A DNA stretch of 64,000 nucleotides from Aphrophora alni (taxonomy: Eukaryota; Arthropoda; Insecta; Hemiptera; Aphrophoridae), in contig OY740768.1 in assembly GCA_963513935.1 (NCBI GenBank), positions 17,534,590 through 17,598,589 on the forward strand. The letters run 5' to 3'. Numbering within the stretch: the stretch's first letter is position 1; each line of letters starts with the position of its first letter. Shown here one piece after another: positions 26,701-35,728 of this stretch. Under the pieces are notes generated by a model. That model was not told the DNA's origin. It did no database searches and was given only the letters and a program-made list of their open reading frames with translations. Made by a program: the position numbers and the translations under genes.

Positions 26701-29700
26701 TAAACCAATGATATGGGTATCAAAAGATGCAGAATTGAAAGGAGAATAAACCCTAAACAAATCACTTTGACATTTCAAACGGTCTAAGAGTTATTGCAAT
26801 TTATACGTTAATAAAAATACCAGATTTTAACATTTCCCGTTTCGCCACTTGTAATACCTTTTTAAATCGCCTGTAGCTCCATAACTATACATCTTAATGA
26901 TATAAAAATTAACATGAGGAAAGAAGAAATTTGAAATTGTACTGTGGTATTTTCAATTCGAAAATATCTCCTATAGTTTCTGAGTAATTAACTCGTGAAA
27001 ACAGTCAATTTTACAACTTTGCAAAATGCTAAGGTACCCCCCTTGGAGGTTTTTTAGGCGAAAAAGTGAGTTTTTGATTTATGAATGTTTCTATAGCTTA
27101 ATAGAAGCAGAATTAAATTTGGAGTCGAGGGGTGCTAATGAAATTTCAAAATTTTAAATATTTTATCATTTTTATCTATTTTTTTGTAAAAATTTCAACA
27201 TTTAACAAAACCAATAATATGGGTATCAAAATATGCAAAATTGAAAGGAGAGTAATCCCAGAAAAACAAACTTTAAAATCTCAAAGGGTTTACGAGTAAT
27301 TGCAGTTTAAACAAATTTCAAAAAAGATCAACATATTTTTAAACCAATGATATGGGTATCAAAAGATGCAGAATTGAAAGGAGAATAAACCCTAAACAAA
27401 TCACTTTGACATTTCAAACGGTCTAAGAGTTATTGCAATTTATACGTTAATAAAAATACCAGATTTTAACATTTCCCGTTTCGCCACTTGTAATACCTTT
27501 TTAAATCGCCTGTAGCTCCATAACTATACATCTTAATGATATAAAAATTAACATGAGGAAAGAAGAAATTTGAAATTGTACTGTGGTATTTTCAATTCGA
27601 AAATATCTCCTATAGTTTCTGAGTAATTAACTCGTGAAAACAGTCAATTTTACAACTTTGCAAAATGCTAAGGTACCCCTTGGAGTTTTTTTAGGCGAAA
27701 AAGTGAGTTTTTGATTTATGAATGTTTCTATAGCTTAATAGAAGCAGAATTAAATTTGGAGTCGAGGGGTGCTAATGAAATTTCAAAATTTTAAATATTT
27801 TATCATTTTTATCTATTTTTTTGTAAAAATTTCAACATTTAACAAAACCAATAATATGGGTATCAAAATATGCAGAATTGAAAGGAGAGTAATCCCAGAA
27901 AAACAAACTTTAAAATCTCAAAGGGTTTACGAGTAATTGCAGTTTAAACAAATTTCAAAAAAGATCAACATATTTTTAAACCAATGATATGGGTATCAAA
28001 AGATGCAGAATTGAAAGGAGAATAAACCCTAAACAAATCACTTTGACATTTCAAACGGTCTAAGAGTTATTGCAATTTATACGTTAATAAAAATACCAGA
28101 TTTTAACATTTCCCGTTTCGCCACTTGTAATACCTTTTTAAATCGCCTGTAGCTCCATAACTATACATCGTAATGATATAAAAATTTACATGAGAAAAGA
28201 AGAAAGTTGATATTTTACTGTGGTGTTTATAATTCGAAAATATCTCTAATAGTTTCTGAGTAATTAACTCGAGAAAACAGTCAATTTTACAACTTTGCAC
28301 AACTTTGTTTTCCCGTTTCGCCACTTGTAATACCTTTTTAAATCGCCTGTAGCTCCATAACTATACATCGTAATGATATAAAAATTTACATGAGGAAAGA
28401 AGAAATTTGAAATTGTACTGTGGTATTTTCAATACGAAAATATCTCCTATAGTTTCTGAGTAATTAACTCGTGAAAACAGTCAATTTTACAACTTTGCAA
28501 AATGCTAAGGTAACCCCTTGGAGTTTTTTTAGGCGAAAAAGTGAGTTTTTGATTTATGAATGTTTCTATAGCTTAATAGAAGCAGAATTAAATTTGGAGT
28601 CGAGGGGTGCTAATGAAATTTCAAAATTTTAAATATTTTATCATTTTTATCTATTTTTTTGTAAAAATTTCAACATTTAACAAAACCAATAATATGGGTA
28701 TCAAAATATGCAGAATTGAAAGGAGAGTAATCCCAGAAAAACAAACTTTAAAATCTCAAAGGGTTTACGAGTAATTGCAGTTTAAACAAATTTCAAAAAA
28801 GATCAACATATTTTTAAACCAATGATATGGGTATCAAAAGATGCAGAATTGAAAGGAGAATAAACCCTAAACAAATCACTTTGACATTTCAAACGGTCTA
28901 AGAGTTATTGCAATTTATACGTTAATAAAAATACCAGATTTTAACATTTCCCGTTTCGCCACTTGTAATACCTTTTTAAATCGCCTGTAGCTCCATAACT
29001 ATACATCTTAATGATATAAAAATTAACATGAGGAAAGAAGAAATTTGAAATTGTACTGTGGTATTTTCAATTCGAAAATATCTCCTATAGTTTCTGAGTA
29101 ATTAACTCGTGAAAACAGTCAATTTTACAACTTTGCAAAATGCTAAGGTACCCCCCTTGGAGGTTTTTTAGGCGAAAAAGTGAGTTTTTGATTTATGAAT
29201 GTTTCTATAGCTTAATAGAAGCAGAATTAAATTTGGAGTCGAGGGGTGCTAATGAAATTTCAAAATTTTAAATATTTTATCATTTTTATCTATTTTTTTG
29301 TAAAAATTTCAACATTTAACAAAACCAATAATATGGGTATCAAAATATGCAAAATTGAAAGGAGAGTAATCCCAGAAAAACAAACTTTAAAATCTCAAAG
29401 GGTTTACGAGTAATTGCAGTTTAAACAAATTTCAAAAAAGATCAACATATTTTTAAACCAATGATATGGGTATCAAAAGATGCAGAATTGAAAGGAGAAT
29501 AAACCCTAAACAAATCACTTTGACATTTCAAACGGTCTAAGAGTTATTGCAATTTATACGTTAATAAAAATACCAGATTTTAACATTTCCCGTTTCGCCA
29601 CTTGTAATACCTTTTTAAATCGCCTGTAGCTCCATAACTATACATCTTAATGATATAAAAATTAACATGAGGAAAGAAGAAATTTGAAATTGTACTGTGG

Positions 29701-29715
29701 TATTTTCAATTCGAA
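17700..29715. repeat. Right satellite domain with 3,590-bp higher-order repeat
   Basis: A truncated-unit junction recurs at about 19,010, 21,124, 22,600, 24,714, 26,190 and 28,304. The alternating intervals of 2,114 and 1,476 bp sum to 3,590 bp. Other marks agree: CCTGTTTCGCC at 18,181 and 21,771, and GGAGGTTTTTT at about 19,865, 23,455 and 27,045. Each unit is five monomers plus two 200-bp truncated units. Copies look almost identical by eye; one difference is a C-to-A change near 25,205. This points to very recent amplification, or to an assembly artefact. Confidence 0.88.
18818..19017. repeat. Truncated 200-bp satellite unit (first of six)
   Basis: The sequence from CCCGTTTCGCC runs normally to ACAACTTTGCA, then jumps through CAACTTTGTTTT back to another CCCGTTTCGCC exactly 200 bp later. 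A short tandem unit is created in place of a full monomer. The same junction begins further units near 20,932, 22,408, 24,522, 25,998 and 28,112. One founding rearrangement was evidently copied with the 3,590-bp unit. Confidence 0.85.
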
Positions 29716-29730
29716 AATATCTCCTATAGT

Positions 29731-30015
29731 GTCTGAGTAAATAATTCGAGAAAATAGACAATTTTCAAGCTTTGCAAAATGGTAAGGGCAGTTTTTTTAG
29801 GCAAAAAAACACTTTAAAATCTCTAAAAAAAACACTAAAAACTAAACTAAAAACTCTAAAAACACTAAAAAATTAAAAATTAGATATTGAATTGAATGAG
29901 TTTGATATTTTAATACATTTGAGAGATATTGTAGTTTGAATGTATAAAAATGCCCGTTTCAAATGCAATACTTTTTTATTAAATGTTTGTAGCTCTATAA
30001 CTATTCATCCAAATA
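29731..30015. repeat. Decayed edge of the satellite array
   Basis: Similarity to the monomer falls suddenly after 29,730, although recognisable pieces continue (a CTGAGTAA.TAA.TCGAG-like stretch and TTTGCAAAATG). An A-rich stretch of CTAAAAA-type repeats follows at about 29,815-29,880. Then, to about 30,010, comes another diverged monomer segment: TTTGTAGCTCTATAACTATTCATC matches the satellite's CCTGTAGCTCCATAACTATACATC, and ATTGTAGTTTGAATGTATAAAAATG matches its ATTGCAATTTATACG segment. Decayed monomers at an array margin fit homogenisation being weaker at edges. Confidence 0.7.
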
Positions 30016-30750
30016 TCTCAGAACGGTTTAAGTTACCATGCCACATCCTTCGCCTATAATCCTTTACTGTTTACAAGGAAGTAAAACTTTGGGTCTGTAT
30101 CTCCCAATCTGGCATGTTAGCGAAAAGCCCATGGAAATTATTTGTTTGTTTATTTAGTTTTATGTATGACTTAATGTAGTTTAATGTTTTTACCTTGTTT
30201 ATTTTAAAGTATTTGAAGATTTTTTTATAGTTCTCTATTTTGTTTTGTTTCAGAAGATACGATGTGTTACACATAAGTAAACAAGAGTTCAGTGTTGTGT
30301 TTGGTTTTTTGATAGTGGCGAAACAAAAATTATATGGTTTTATATCAATTGTTTAATTTAACTACAAGTGGTTATGTAGTGAGATGTATTATATAAACAA
30401 TTATTATTTACCAATCATTGCATGTACTAGGAAGAAAAATTATTTGCAAAATTGTATACATAAAAGTTGTTTAATGAATAAATGTAAAATAAGAGAAAAA
30501 TACCTTTTTTAATTTATTGAGTTATTCCTTACACATTTCCTGTTACAGAAAAAAAGTAGTCTTGCAGGTAGCAATATTTTGCAGGAAATGTATGTTAGAG
30601 TACTGGACTTCCCAGCCACATAAACTGAGAAAATTCTTGCTTGGTTTGTTGTCTGGTAAAAGGCAGCACCTTCCACAACATAAAAACTGTGAAAGCTATT
30701 GCTTCGATTATTCTAAGGTAGAATGTAGCAATTCCATAAAAAAACTCAGA
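30016..30750. other. Unassigned AT-rich sequence beside the array
   Basis: Two short ORFs lie here (minus 30,071-30,274 and plus 30,517-30,777). Neither shows a domain, plausible splice signals or a codon bias distinct from the background. I see no gene and no repeat with clear ends. Confidence 0.5.
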
Positions 30751-31409
30751 CCTCTTAAAAAACTTATATTCTCCTGATCCTTATAATGACACAAAAACTT
30801 GATACCTAGTGAATAAAAGTTATTAGGGATCTATCGGTATTGAAATAGTCATGGCGTCTGTGATGTTTGAATCCCAGCTGCATTGACCTCTTTTAAGATT
30901 ATATTCGCCTGATACTTTTGTAAAGATAAAAACTTGATACCCGGTGAATAGAAGTTGTTAGGAGGTCTATCGGTATTGAAATATTCATAGCAACGCTAAT
31001 GTTTGAATCACAACTGCATTGACGTCTTTTAACAATATATTTTCCTGAATCCTTGAAAAGTTACAAAAAACCTGTTATCCATTGAATAGAAGCTATTAGG
31101 AGGTCCATTGGAATTGGTGAATTGGAAACTGAATTACAGTTAACATCTACCTCCTTTAACATTATATTCTCCGTATACTGCGGTAAAACGACAAAATTAT
31201 GTTATCAGGTGAATATGACTTGATTGGAGGTCTATCTGAATTGAAAACTGAATCGCAGTTGACATCTATCTCTTTAAAAATTATATTCTCCTGATATTGA
31301 TTTCAAACCACAAAATCCTGTTATCAAGTGAATAGGATATAATAGAAGGTCTATCTGAATTGAAAACTGAATCACAGTTTACATCCACCTCCTTTAACAT
31401 TATATTCTC

Positions 31410-31615
31410 CTGATACTTCTTGTTTAAATGCACCTTGAAAAGTTAGAAAGGGGGAGGAGCAAGGGGCAGGGCAAGGGGCTTGGCAAGAAGCGTGGTAAGT
31501 AGAGGTTCAAGAGGCGGGGTAAGGGGCGTGGCTAGAAGAATTGCAAGGGGCGGGGCTTTAGTCACGTGGTCACTTCCCAGCACTTTTGTCCTTAAGTGCC
31601 CCCGTCCCTACTGAC
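31410..31615. repeat. G-rich insert 1 in the 119-bp array
   Basis: After a type-C unit comes a block of GGGG/GGG-C-AAG runs, a CACGTG E-box core at about 31,563, and a C-rich end (AAGTGCCCCCGTCCCTACTG) that rejoins the array. Runs near 31,450-31,478 give at least four G-tracts with short loops, so a G-quadruplex is possible on the plus strand. It is homologous to the blocks at 31,885-32,105 and 32,500-32,755. Confidence 0.75.
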
Positions 31616-31884
31616 ATCTACCTCCTTTAATATTATATTCTCCAGATACTGCGGTAAAACGACAAAATCCTGTTACCAGGTGAATATGATGTGATAGGAG
31701 GTCTATCTGAATTGAAAACGGAATCGCAGTTGACATCTACGGGGGTTTAACATTATATTCTCCGTATACGCGGTAAAACGACAAAATCCTGTTATTAGGT
31801 GAATATAATTTGATAGGAGGTCTATTTAAATTGAAAACTGAATCGCAGTTGACATCTACCTCTTTTAACAATATATTCTCCTGA

Positions 31885-32105
31885 TACTTCATGTTTAAAT
31901 GTACCTTGAAATGTTGGAAAAGGGGAGGAGCAAAGGGCGGGGCAAGGGGTGGGGAAAGAAGCGTAGCAAGGAGATGGGCAAGGGTGGGTCAAAGGGCGTG
32001 GCAACTAGAGGGGGAAAGGGGCGGGTCAAGGATGGAGCAAGGGGTGGGGCTTTAGTCAGGTGGTCACTTACCACCATTTTTGTCCTAATGTGCCCCCGTC
32101 TCTAC
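31885..32105. repeat. G-rich insert 2 in the 119-bp array
   Basis: This is the same structure as insert 1, slightly longer, with GGGGC/AAGGG runs across about 31,918-32,050 and the same C-rich rejoining end. Its E-box core is mutated (CAGGTG). Overlapping short ORFs read on both strands here (31,822-32,108) consist of low-complexity repeat translation and are not genes. Confidence 0.75.
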
Positions 32106-32499
32106 TGACATCTACCTCCTTTAACATTATATTCTCCGTATACTGCGGTAAAACGACAAATTCCTGTTAACAGGTGAATATGATTTGATAGAAGGTTTTT
32201 CTGAATTGAAAACGGAATCGCAGTTGACATCTACCTCCTTTAACATTATATTCTCCGTAAACTGTGGTAAAACGACAAAATCCTGTTATTAGGTGAATAT
32301 GATTTGATAGGAGGTCTATCTGAATTGAAAAATGAATCACAGATGACATCTACCTCCTTTAACGTTATATTCTCCTGATATTGCTTTTAAATCACAAAAT
32401 CCTGTTATCAAGTGAGTATGATTCGATAGGAGGTCTATCTGAATTGAAAACTGAATCACAGTTAACATCAACCTCTTATAAGATTATATTCTCCATATA

Positions 32500-32755
32500 C
32501 TTCGTGTTTAAATATACCTTAAAAAGTTATAAAAGGTAGGAGGAGGGGAAAGCACACCAAATTGCGTCACCAATTGACGTCACAAAATGGTTGCCAATTG
32601 ACGTCACAAAATGGCCGCCAAATGACGTCACATAATGTGCGGATGGGGCATGGTAAGGGGTATGGGGAGGGGCAAGGGTGGGACAAGAGGCAGGGATTAA
32701 GTCACGTGGTCATTTCCCATCACTTTTGTTCTAAAGTGCCCCGTCCTTACTGACA
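32500..32755. repeat. G-rich insert 3, carrying CRE-like sites
   Basis: This is the third homologous insert. Part of its G-rich run is replaced or preceded by three TGACGTCA palindromes. GGGGC-type runs continue at 32,644-32,695 and the CACGTG core is intact near 32,703. The C-rich end rejoins the 119-bp units at about 32,745. Confidence 0.75.
32575..32630. promoter_or_regulatory. Three TGACGTCA (CRE/ATF-type) palindromes at 24-bp spacing
   Basis: Exact TGACGTCA octamers lie at 32,575-32,582, 32,599-32,606 and 32,623-32,630, with a degenerate TGCGTCAC upstream. The spacing is exactly 24 bp and the unit is CAATTGACGTCACAAAATGG-like. TGACGTCA is the established consensus for CREB/ATF bZIP proteins. 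Binding or promoter activity here is only inference; a small tandem duplication inside a repeat would give the same picture. Confidence 0.5.
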
Positions 32756-33150
32756 TCTACCTCCTTTAACATTATGTTCTCCGGATACTGCAGTAAATGA
32801 CAAAATCCTGTTATCAGGTGAATATGATTTGATAGGAAGTCTATCTGAATTGAAAACTGAATCACAGTTGACATCTACTTCCTTTAACATTATAGTCTTC
32901 GAATACTGTGATAAAACGACAAAATCCTGTTATCAGGTGAATATGATTTGATAGGAGGTCTATCTGAATTGAAATAGAATCACTGTTGACATCTACCTCC
33001 TTTAACATTATATTATCCTATTATTGCTTTTAAACCACAAAATCCTGTTATCAAGTCAATATGATTTGATAGCAAGCCTATCTGAATTGAAAACTGAATC
33101 ACAGTTAACATCGACCCTCTTTAACATTATATTCTCCTAATACTTCCTGT

Positions 33151-33624
33151 TTAAATGTAGGAAAGTGCTGTACTCTACCATACATCAAACTTAGCAATAA
33201 CTCTACCTATATAAATATACGTTCTACAGTGGAGAAAGTATTGATATCTACTAAAAATAAAATGCAAGCCAATTATTCCAATAAAAATATTTATTGATGT
33301 AACTAATTTTTAAATACAAATAAAAAATGTTGTTTTAAAATAACAATGAAAAATAAAATATATCCAATTACATTATATTTAAAATTCACTTTTTCACATC
33401 TGTTTTAGTCTTTTTTAATACAACATCCTAAAAACACTTGGACTTTTTCTATTGATGTCGTTGATGTTGAATAATGTGCTGCCATAATGAATCTGCAATA
33501 AAATTAAAATAGCAATTAAAACTATAAATAATTGTCAAACTTTTATGAAATGTAAACTTCTTTAGGCGCACCAGGTACAAAATACTATTAGCATTGGGGG
33601 GGGGGTAAATAGAAATCAAGCGTC
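33151..33624. other. Unassigned spacer with a G-homopolymer
   Basis: This is AT-rich sequence between two tandem arrays. The only marked feature is a run of about ten G near 33,596-33,606. No gene was seen. Confidence 0.5.
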
Positions 33625-34945
33625 ACAAACTTTCACATACATAAATACTTAAGCTAATAATCGGTCGAAAATATTGCACAAACTTTCTCATACACAAATA
33701 CTAAACATAGTAATCTGTCAAAATATTGAACAAACTTTCTCATACATAAATACTAAAACTAATAATCTGTCAATAATATTGCACAAACTTTCTCATACAT
33801 AAATACTAAAACTAATAATCAGTCAAAATAATGCGCAAACAATATTATACATAATTACTAAAACTAATCATCGGCCAAAAATATTGCAGAAAGTTTCTCA
33901 TACATAAATACTAAAACTAATAATCAGTCAAAAGAAATACACAAACTTTCTCTCACATAAATACTAAAAGTAATAAACTGTCAAAATAATGCGCAAACTT
34001 TCTCATACATAAATACTAAAATTTATAATCGATCAAAAATATTGCACATACCTTCTCATACATAAATACTAAAACTAATAATCTGTCAAAATATTGCACA
34101 AACCTTCTCATACATAAATACTAAAACTAAAATCTGTCAAAATATTGCACAAACCTTCTCATACATAAATAGTAAAACTAGTAATCGGTCAATAATATTG
34201 GACACGCTTTCTCACACATAAATAGTAAAATAGTAATCGGTCAAAAATATTGATCAAACTTACACATACATAAATACTTAAGCTAATAATCGGTTAAAAT
34301 ATTGCACAAACTTTCTCATATATAAATACTAACACTAATAATCTGTCAAAATATTGCACAAACTTTCTCATACATAAATACTAACATTAACAATCTGTCA
34401 AAATATTGCACAAACTTTCTCATATATAAATACTAACACTAATAATCTGTCAAAATATTGCACAAACTTTCTCATATATAAATACTAACACTAATAATCT
34501 GTCAAAATATTGCACAAACTTTCTCATACATAAATACTAACACTAATAATCTGTCAAAATATTGCACAAACTTTCTCATATATAAATACTAACACTAACA
34601 ATCTGTCAAAATATTGCACAAACTTTCTCATATATAAATACTAACACTAATAATCTGTCAAAATATTGCACAAACTTTCTCATACATAAATACTAACACT
34701 AATAATCTGTCAAAATATTGCACAAACTTTCTTATATATAAATACTAACACTAATAATCTGTCAAAATATTGCACAAACTTTCTCATATATAAATACTAA
34801 CACTAATAATCTGTCAAAATATTGCACAAACTTTCTTATATATAAATACTAACACTAATAATCTGTCAAAATATTGCACAAACTTTCTCATACATAAATA
34901 CTAACACTAATAATCTGTCAAAATATTGCACAAACTTTCTCATTC
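33625..34945. repeat. 52-bp minisatellite, about 25 copies
   Basis: The unit is GCACAAACTTTCTCATACAT, then AAATACTAACACTAATAATC, then TGTCAAAATATT. Successive GTCAAAATATT landmarks at 34,501, 34,553 and 34,605 give an exact 52-bp period. Copies from about 34,260 to 34,945 are nearly identical, while those from 33,625 to 34,250 carry many substitutions and small indels. The array therefore has a young right side and an old left side. The last copy breaks off at CTCATTCATTTGGG near 34,945. Confidence 0.93.
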
Positions 34946-35182
34946 ATTTGGGATTTTGTATTTGCTTTTCTCAAACATTCCGAAAAGGTATTTATTTGTT
35001 AATGAAATTAGGTGTATTAATTATATTGTTTACAGAGGTTGAATTTCAGAGGGTAATCTAATCCCCTTAGGCTGAGACATAACCTTCTTTTTCTTTGATT
35101 CCATTGTGTATCCAATATTAAATTAATTAAATACACAAATTAGATTAATTTTACAGCTCACATTTCTTGATTTTTCTTTTAG

Positions 35183-35245
35183 GCAACGGTCGTTTCGTCT
35201 CTTCATTCAGATATTATCAAATGTTCTTGCAAAGTGTTCAAAAAG
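35183..35245 (+). CDS. Candidate internal exon, 21 codons, product unknown
   Basis: A strong acceptor (GATTTTTCTTTTAG) precedes it and a donor (AAAAAG followed by GTAACA) ends it. The 63 nt are open in phase 0 and end in DIIKCSCKVFKK. The CxC-K pattern recalls cysteine-rich hypothetical proteins that occur often in insect genomes, but I cannot name a family. Reading on with phase 0 joins it cleanly to the candidate exon at 35,405 across a 159-bp intron. Base use is less AT-rich than the flanks. It may be part of a host gene or a transposon-derived ORF. Confidence 0.35.
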
Positions 35246-35404
35246 GTAACACGATTGTTAGAAATAGACGAATCCGGTTTAATCTTAAAGTCGTGTAAAA
35301 AACTATAATTTGTTTTGTACACTTAGAAAAAAATAAGGGACTGTACGACATTATAATTTACAACAAAACAAACCTTTCTTATGCCCTTTTGAAGAACCTA
35401 AGAG

Positions 35405-35728
35405 GAAAGTGAATCTTCCACTGGATCCCAGCCACTGTGGAGGTGTGGTAATGAAAATACTGATCAAAAGGAGACACCAGAATTCTATGACCCTCCCACC
35501 GCATTTTCATCTGTGTGTAAGAAGGCAGCTGAGAAGAAGATCAATATAGCGTGGATAGTGGATAGATTCGATTGGCCGTCATCTCTTCCGATTTCAAAAG
35601 TAACCAAGAGATCCGTGCTTGTAGAGAGACAAATAACCACGCCTGGACAAAACCACGACCTCCACGCAGTCCTTACAAACACTATTGAGTGCTCGAAGCA
35701 ACGGTGTACTATGTACAGCATCCTCAAG
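35405..35728 (+). CDS. Candidate internal exon, 108 codons, product unknown
   Basis: An acceptor-like CTAAGAG follows a pyrimidine-rich stretch, and the open frame ends at a canonical donor (CTCAAG followed by GTAGGA). The frame reads GSQPLWRCGN, later EFYDPPTAFSSVCKKAAEKK, WIVDRFDWPSSLPISK and NTIECSKQRCTMYS. Codon third positions are visibly richer in G/C than the surrounding AT-rich DNA, which supports real or recent coding use. The in-frame stop TAA just upstream lies in the presumed intron. An ORF on the opposite strand (35,485-35,727) is the shadow. I do not recognise the product; no start or stop exon was found nearby. Confidence 0.42.

Larger units (their letters stand above)
1..29730. 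repeat. Satellite DNA array, monomer about 640 bp
   Basis: The whole stretch is head-to-tail copies of one AT-rich monomer. Landmarks recur in fixed order: GAGTCGAGGGGTGCT, ATATGGGTATCAAAATATGC, GGGTTTACGAGTAATTGC, TTTCGCCACTTGTAATACC, CTGAGTAATTAACTCG and GGAGTTTTTTTAGGCG. Spacing between equivalent landmarks is 640-642 bp (for example 11,444 to 12,086 and 13,062 to 13,702). The window holds roughly 46 monomer equivalents, and the array is cut by the left edge. Short ORFs of 65-73 codons on both strands recur with the monomer; they show no protein motif and no constraint beyond DNA identity, so they are not genes. Between GGTA or AAG and TTGGAG sits a C-run of variable length. No transposase or LTR is present. 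A pericentromeric or subtelomeric heterochromatic block is possible but not shown. Confidence 0.97.
30750..33150. repeat. Tandem repeat of about 119 bp, with composite order
   Basis: The landmark TTTAACATTATATTCTCC returns about every 118-120 bp (for example near 31,157, 31,277, 31,397, 32,125, 32,244 and 32,361), each followed by AAATCCTGTTATCAGGTGAA, GATAGGAGGTCTATCTGAAT and CAGTTGACATCTACCTCC. About 17 units are seen, the first ones (30,760-31,040) well diverged. Three subtypes follow the landmark: A (GTATACTGCGGTAAAACGAC), B (GATATTGCTTTTAAA) and C (ATACTTC.TGTTTAAATG). Type C usually carries a G-rich insert. The order A-(A)-(B)-C-insert repeats about four times, so this is a second, older higher-order array. 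Confidence 0.85.

Noticed and set aside
185..28324. Recurring 65- to 78-codon minus-strand ORFs ending in KWRNGKC/KWRNGEC
   Set aside because: These are the same monomer segment read on the other strand. Variants differ by satellite substitutions or by the truncated-unit junction and show no sign of coding selection.
1..29730. CRISPR-like or other prokaryotic repeat array
   Set aside because: The repeats are directly tandem, 640 bp long and lack unique spacers; the window is eukaryotic.
31822..32108. Overlapping ORFs with proline-rich or K/G-rich translation
   Set aside because: They arise from the GGGGC-type tandem insert, read in several frames on both strands; all are low complexity.
35485..35727. 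80-codon minus-strand ORF
   Set aside because: The plus strand has canonical splice sites at both ends of the same stretch and better codon bias, so the minus ORF is taken as its shadow.
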